Part shown: positions 62,767 to 64,000 of the stretch, one piece after another | How positions within the stretch are numbered: the first letter of the stretch is position 1 | Layout of the letters: each line of letters starts with the position of its first letter | Assembly (NCBI GenBank): GCA_024639785.1 | Contig: JAHEGI010000022.1 | Coordinates: forward strand, 1 to 64,000 | Origin: Cryomorphaceae bacterium | GTDB lineage: Bacteria > Bacteroidota > Bacteroidia > Flavobacteriales > Schleiferiaceae | DNA: 64,000 nucleotides | Reading direction: 5' to 3' | Position numbers and translations under genes: made by a program | The notes under the pieces: generated by a model | Database searches by the model: none | What the model was told of the DNA's origin: nothing | The model's input: only the letters and a program-made list of their open reading frames with translations

Positions 62767-63107
62767 TGCTGAAAAGTATTGCCACATGTGCATCCAAAAT
62801 GGGGGGCATACCTTTCTGAAACGGTTTCGGTTTGAAGGGCGTACTTGATGCCAACTGATATTATCTCGGTACTGCTTCCATTTCTATGTTTGCGCCATCT
62901 CGCACCAAACCATTATCGTGCGTTTCAAACTGGGCTTCTTTGTAAGAGAGTGCCCTTTTTGAATTCCATCTGAGACAAAGCTTTGTATTTGAGGGTATTT
63001 GTGATTAAAAATGATGTTGCAACTTAAATAAAGTAGGGATAATATTGTAGTGGTTTGGTGTGAGACTTTACTGCCCAATACAAACGTTTAGGTTGAGGGT
63101 CCCACTC

Positions 63108-63140
63108 AAAGGGAGGTGTCAGTAAGCGCCTCCCTTTTTT
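63108..63140 (+). terminator. Orphan intrinsic terminator
   Basis: AAAGGGAGGTG and CGCCTCCCTTT form an 11-bp stem (one G-T pair) with an 8-nt loop and six T residues. No protein gene precedes it within 500 nt, so it may end a small RNA. Confidence 0.75.
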
Positions 63141-63483
63141 ATTGCTTCAAATTGAAGTAGCTTCAAGGGAAAGAGTAACCGTAGGCGTATCAAACTGACC
63201 CAACAGTGTCGTTTTGGGTCGTTAGTGGAATGAAATATCGTCCCAATTGGCAATAAACAGTCGATGAACTCAGAGCAAACAAGAGAAAAACAATCAGCCT
63301 ATTAATTTATTAAAGAAGTGTTAGTCATTCACAATGTAAAACAATGTAGGCATATCATTTGGGTCTAATGGTCTCACTTCTAAGCCTCTCAGATACATCA
63401 AAGACACCTGAGCGAGCTATGACCCATAACCTGCTGAAGCTTCACCAAAGACCCCGACTTCTCATTAACTAGGAAGTGCGCTA

Positions 63484-63513
63484 AAGAAAAAGCCCCGCCA
63501 AAAGGCAGGGCTT
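63484..63513 (-). terminator. Intrinsic terminator of the T9SS cargo gene
   Basis: On the minus strand AAGCCCTGCC and GGCGGGGCTT form a 10-bp stem with one mismatch, loop TTTT, followed by TTTCTTT. It begins 17 nt after the stop codon at 63531. Confidence 0.82.
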
Positions 63514-63530
63514 AAGAAAATTCAATTTAT

Positions 63531-64000
63531 TTAAAGTTTTATAAACCTTTCTTTTAGTAAGGTTTCGCCTATTGAGGAAACGATTGAGTACGTCCCACTT
63601 TGTAGTGACGAAACATCAATAAGCTCATTCGCATATGTACTGCCAAACAGCAATTCTCTCCCGCTACAGTCAAATATGATGTAGTCTATAGGTTTTTCAA
63701 AGCTTCCCGCAAGCATAATCGTGCCAAAAGTGGGGTTCGGTGACAGCCTCACATTTGGGGCTAGATAATCCGCAGCATCAAGACTGTTATAAACAGCACA
63801 AATGCCCCATTTGTTACGAATTTGTCCGCTAGAGGTAAAGGAAACGGACCCGATAATATCCCCCTGTAGATTGAAGTAACTGTATTGATAGCTTGCAACA
63901 ACCGAGTTAGCATCCCAACTGTAGAAGCGATGCAGAGTATTTGAATATCGGGCACCATCAGCACCAGTAAAAATGCCGGCACCATCAAACCTCGCAGTAG
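63531..64000 (-). CDS. Secreted protein with T9SS type A sorting domain (5' end outside the window)
   Basis: The frame is open from the stop at 63531 to the window edge, giving at least 156 residues of the C-terminus. The part before the tail contains FTGADGARYSN, FYSWDANSVVASYQYSYF and QGDIIGSVSFTSSGQIR, probably a beta-rich exported domain. The last 73 residues are a type A sorting domain: RLSPNPTFGTIML, IDYIIFDCSGREL, GTYSIV and the basic end KERFIKL. Known: this domain directs secretion through T9SS and is cleaved. Catalytic or binding function of the cargo cannot be judged from this fragment. Confidence 0.85.
   Translation of the reverse strand, partial: TARFDGAGIFTGADGARYSNTLHRFYSWDANSVVASYQYSYFNLQGDIIGSVSFTSSGQIRNKWGICAVYNSLDAADYLAPNVRLSPNPTFGTIMLAGSFEKPIDYIIFDCSGRELLFGSTYANELIDVSSLQSGTYSIVSSIGETLLKERFIKL

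Larger units (their letters stand above)
62624..63483. other. AT-richer region of about 860 nt without a supportable gene
   Basis: No open frame in this stretch has a plausible start, composition or recognisable domain; the longest frames are 60-65 codons and look random. Base composition is visibly more AT-rich than the rest of the window. It holds a small tandem repeat and an orphan terminator, listed separately. Its position directly downstream of a tRNA gene suggests a former integration site, but no integrase or repeat of the tRNA end is seen. Confidence 0.55.

Noticed and set aside
62669-63078. Two minus-strand frames of 61 and 64 codons downstream of tRNA-Leu, considered as integrase remnants
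   Set aside because: No recombinase motif, no similarity to known proteins and no suitable start context; treated as non-coding.
63761-63988. 75-codon minus-strand frame that looks like a hydrophobic protein
   Set aside because: It overlaps the T9SS cargo gene in another frame; the cargo frame is open over the full length and ends in a clear sorting domain.

Overview
The window comes from a chromosome of the Bacteroidota, most likely a marine Flavobacteriales relative (Cryomorphaceae/Schleiferiaceae-like; the family is a guess). The evidence is a gliding/type IX secretion set (gldA, gldB, gldC, porP-gldKLMN), T9SS C-terminal sorting tails, a MurE with the DNPR motif, the Bacteroidota order of division genes, and promoters with the TAnnTTTG -7 element instead of the usual -10 box. 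Genes are tightly packed, many overlap by 1-4 nt, and base composition is near 50% GC until about 62.6 kb, after which the sequence is visibly more AT-rich.

Layout. 0-14.6 kb: a secreted Asp-box (sialidase-like) protein, initiator tRNA, a YdeI/OmdA protein, the GTPases era and der, gldA, rsgA-dtd-mazG-like, glutaryl-CoA dehydrogenase, a small membrane protein with hflX, the malic enzyme maeB, an MFS transporter and a small outer-membrane-type protein. 14.6-31.3 kb: the complete leftward dcw cluster mraZ-rsmH-ftsL-ftsI-murE-mraY-murD-ftsW-murG-murC-ftsQ-ftsA-ftsZ-yqeY, with a clear three-box MraZ operator in front of it and an FtsZ of 863 residues. 31.3-40 kb: alpha/beta hydrolase-engB, gldBC, nadE, a PafA-type phosphatase, an ABC-F ATPase, a DUF983 protein and an FAD oxidoreductase. 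40-49.1 kb: leftward topA, a degenerate arginase-fold gene, then porP-gldK-gldL-gldM-gldN, the core of T9SS and the gliding motor. 49.2-56.6 kb: rightward miaB-hypothetical-sigma54 activator-lptE-TPR protein-secG, then groES-groL. 56.7-62.4 kb: a leftward five-gene overlapping operon (BtaA-like/DUF3419, UbiA-type prenyltransferase, PEP-synthase/rifampin-phosphotransferase-like protein, GNAT-like protein, phytol/dolichol-kinase-like membrane protein). 62.5-64 kb: tRNA-Leu, about 0.9 kb with no supportable gene but with an orphan terminator, and the 3' part of a T9SS cargo gene that runs off the window.

How it fits together. Most of the window is housekeeping: division and peptidoglycan synthesis, ribosome-associated GTPases (Era, Der, RsgA, HflX, EngB within about 30 kb), protein secretion and folding (SecG, GroESL, T9SS) and outer-membrane assembly (LptE). 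The best candidate for an undescribed system is the five-gene operon at 57.3-62.4 kb, whose family memberships together suggest synthesis or salvage of a modified isoprenoid or lipid. Other points worth a look are the apparent leaderless design of many promoters, the MraZ operator, the greatly enlarged FtsZ linker, and the arginase-like protein that has lost its metal ligands and lies between topA and the T9SS genes.
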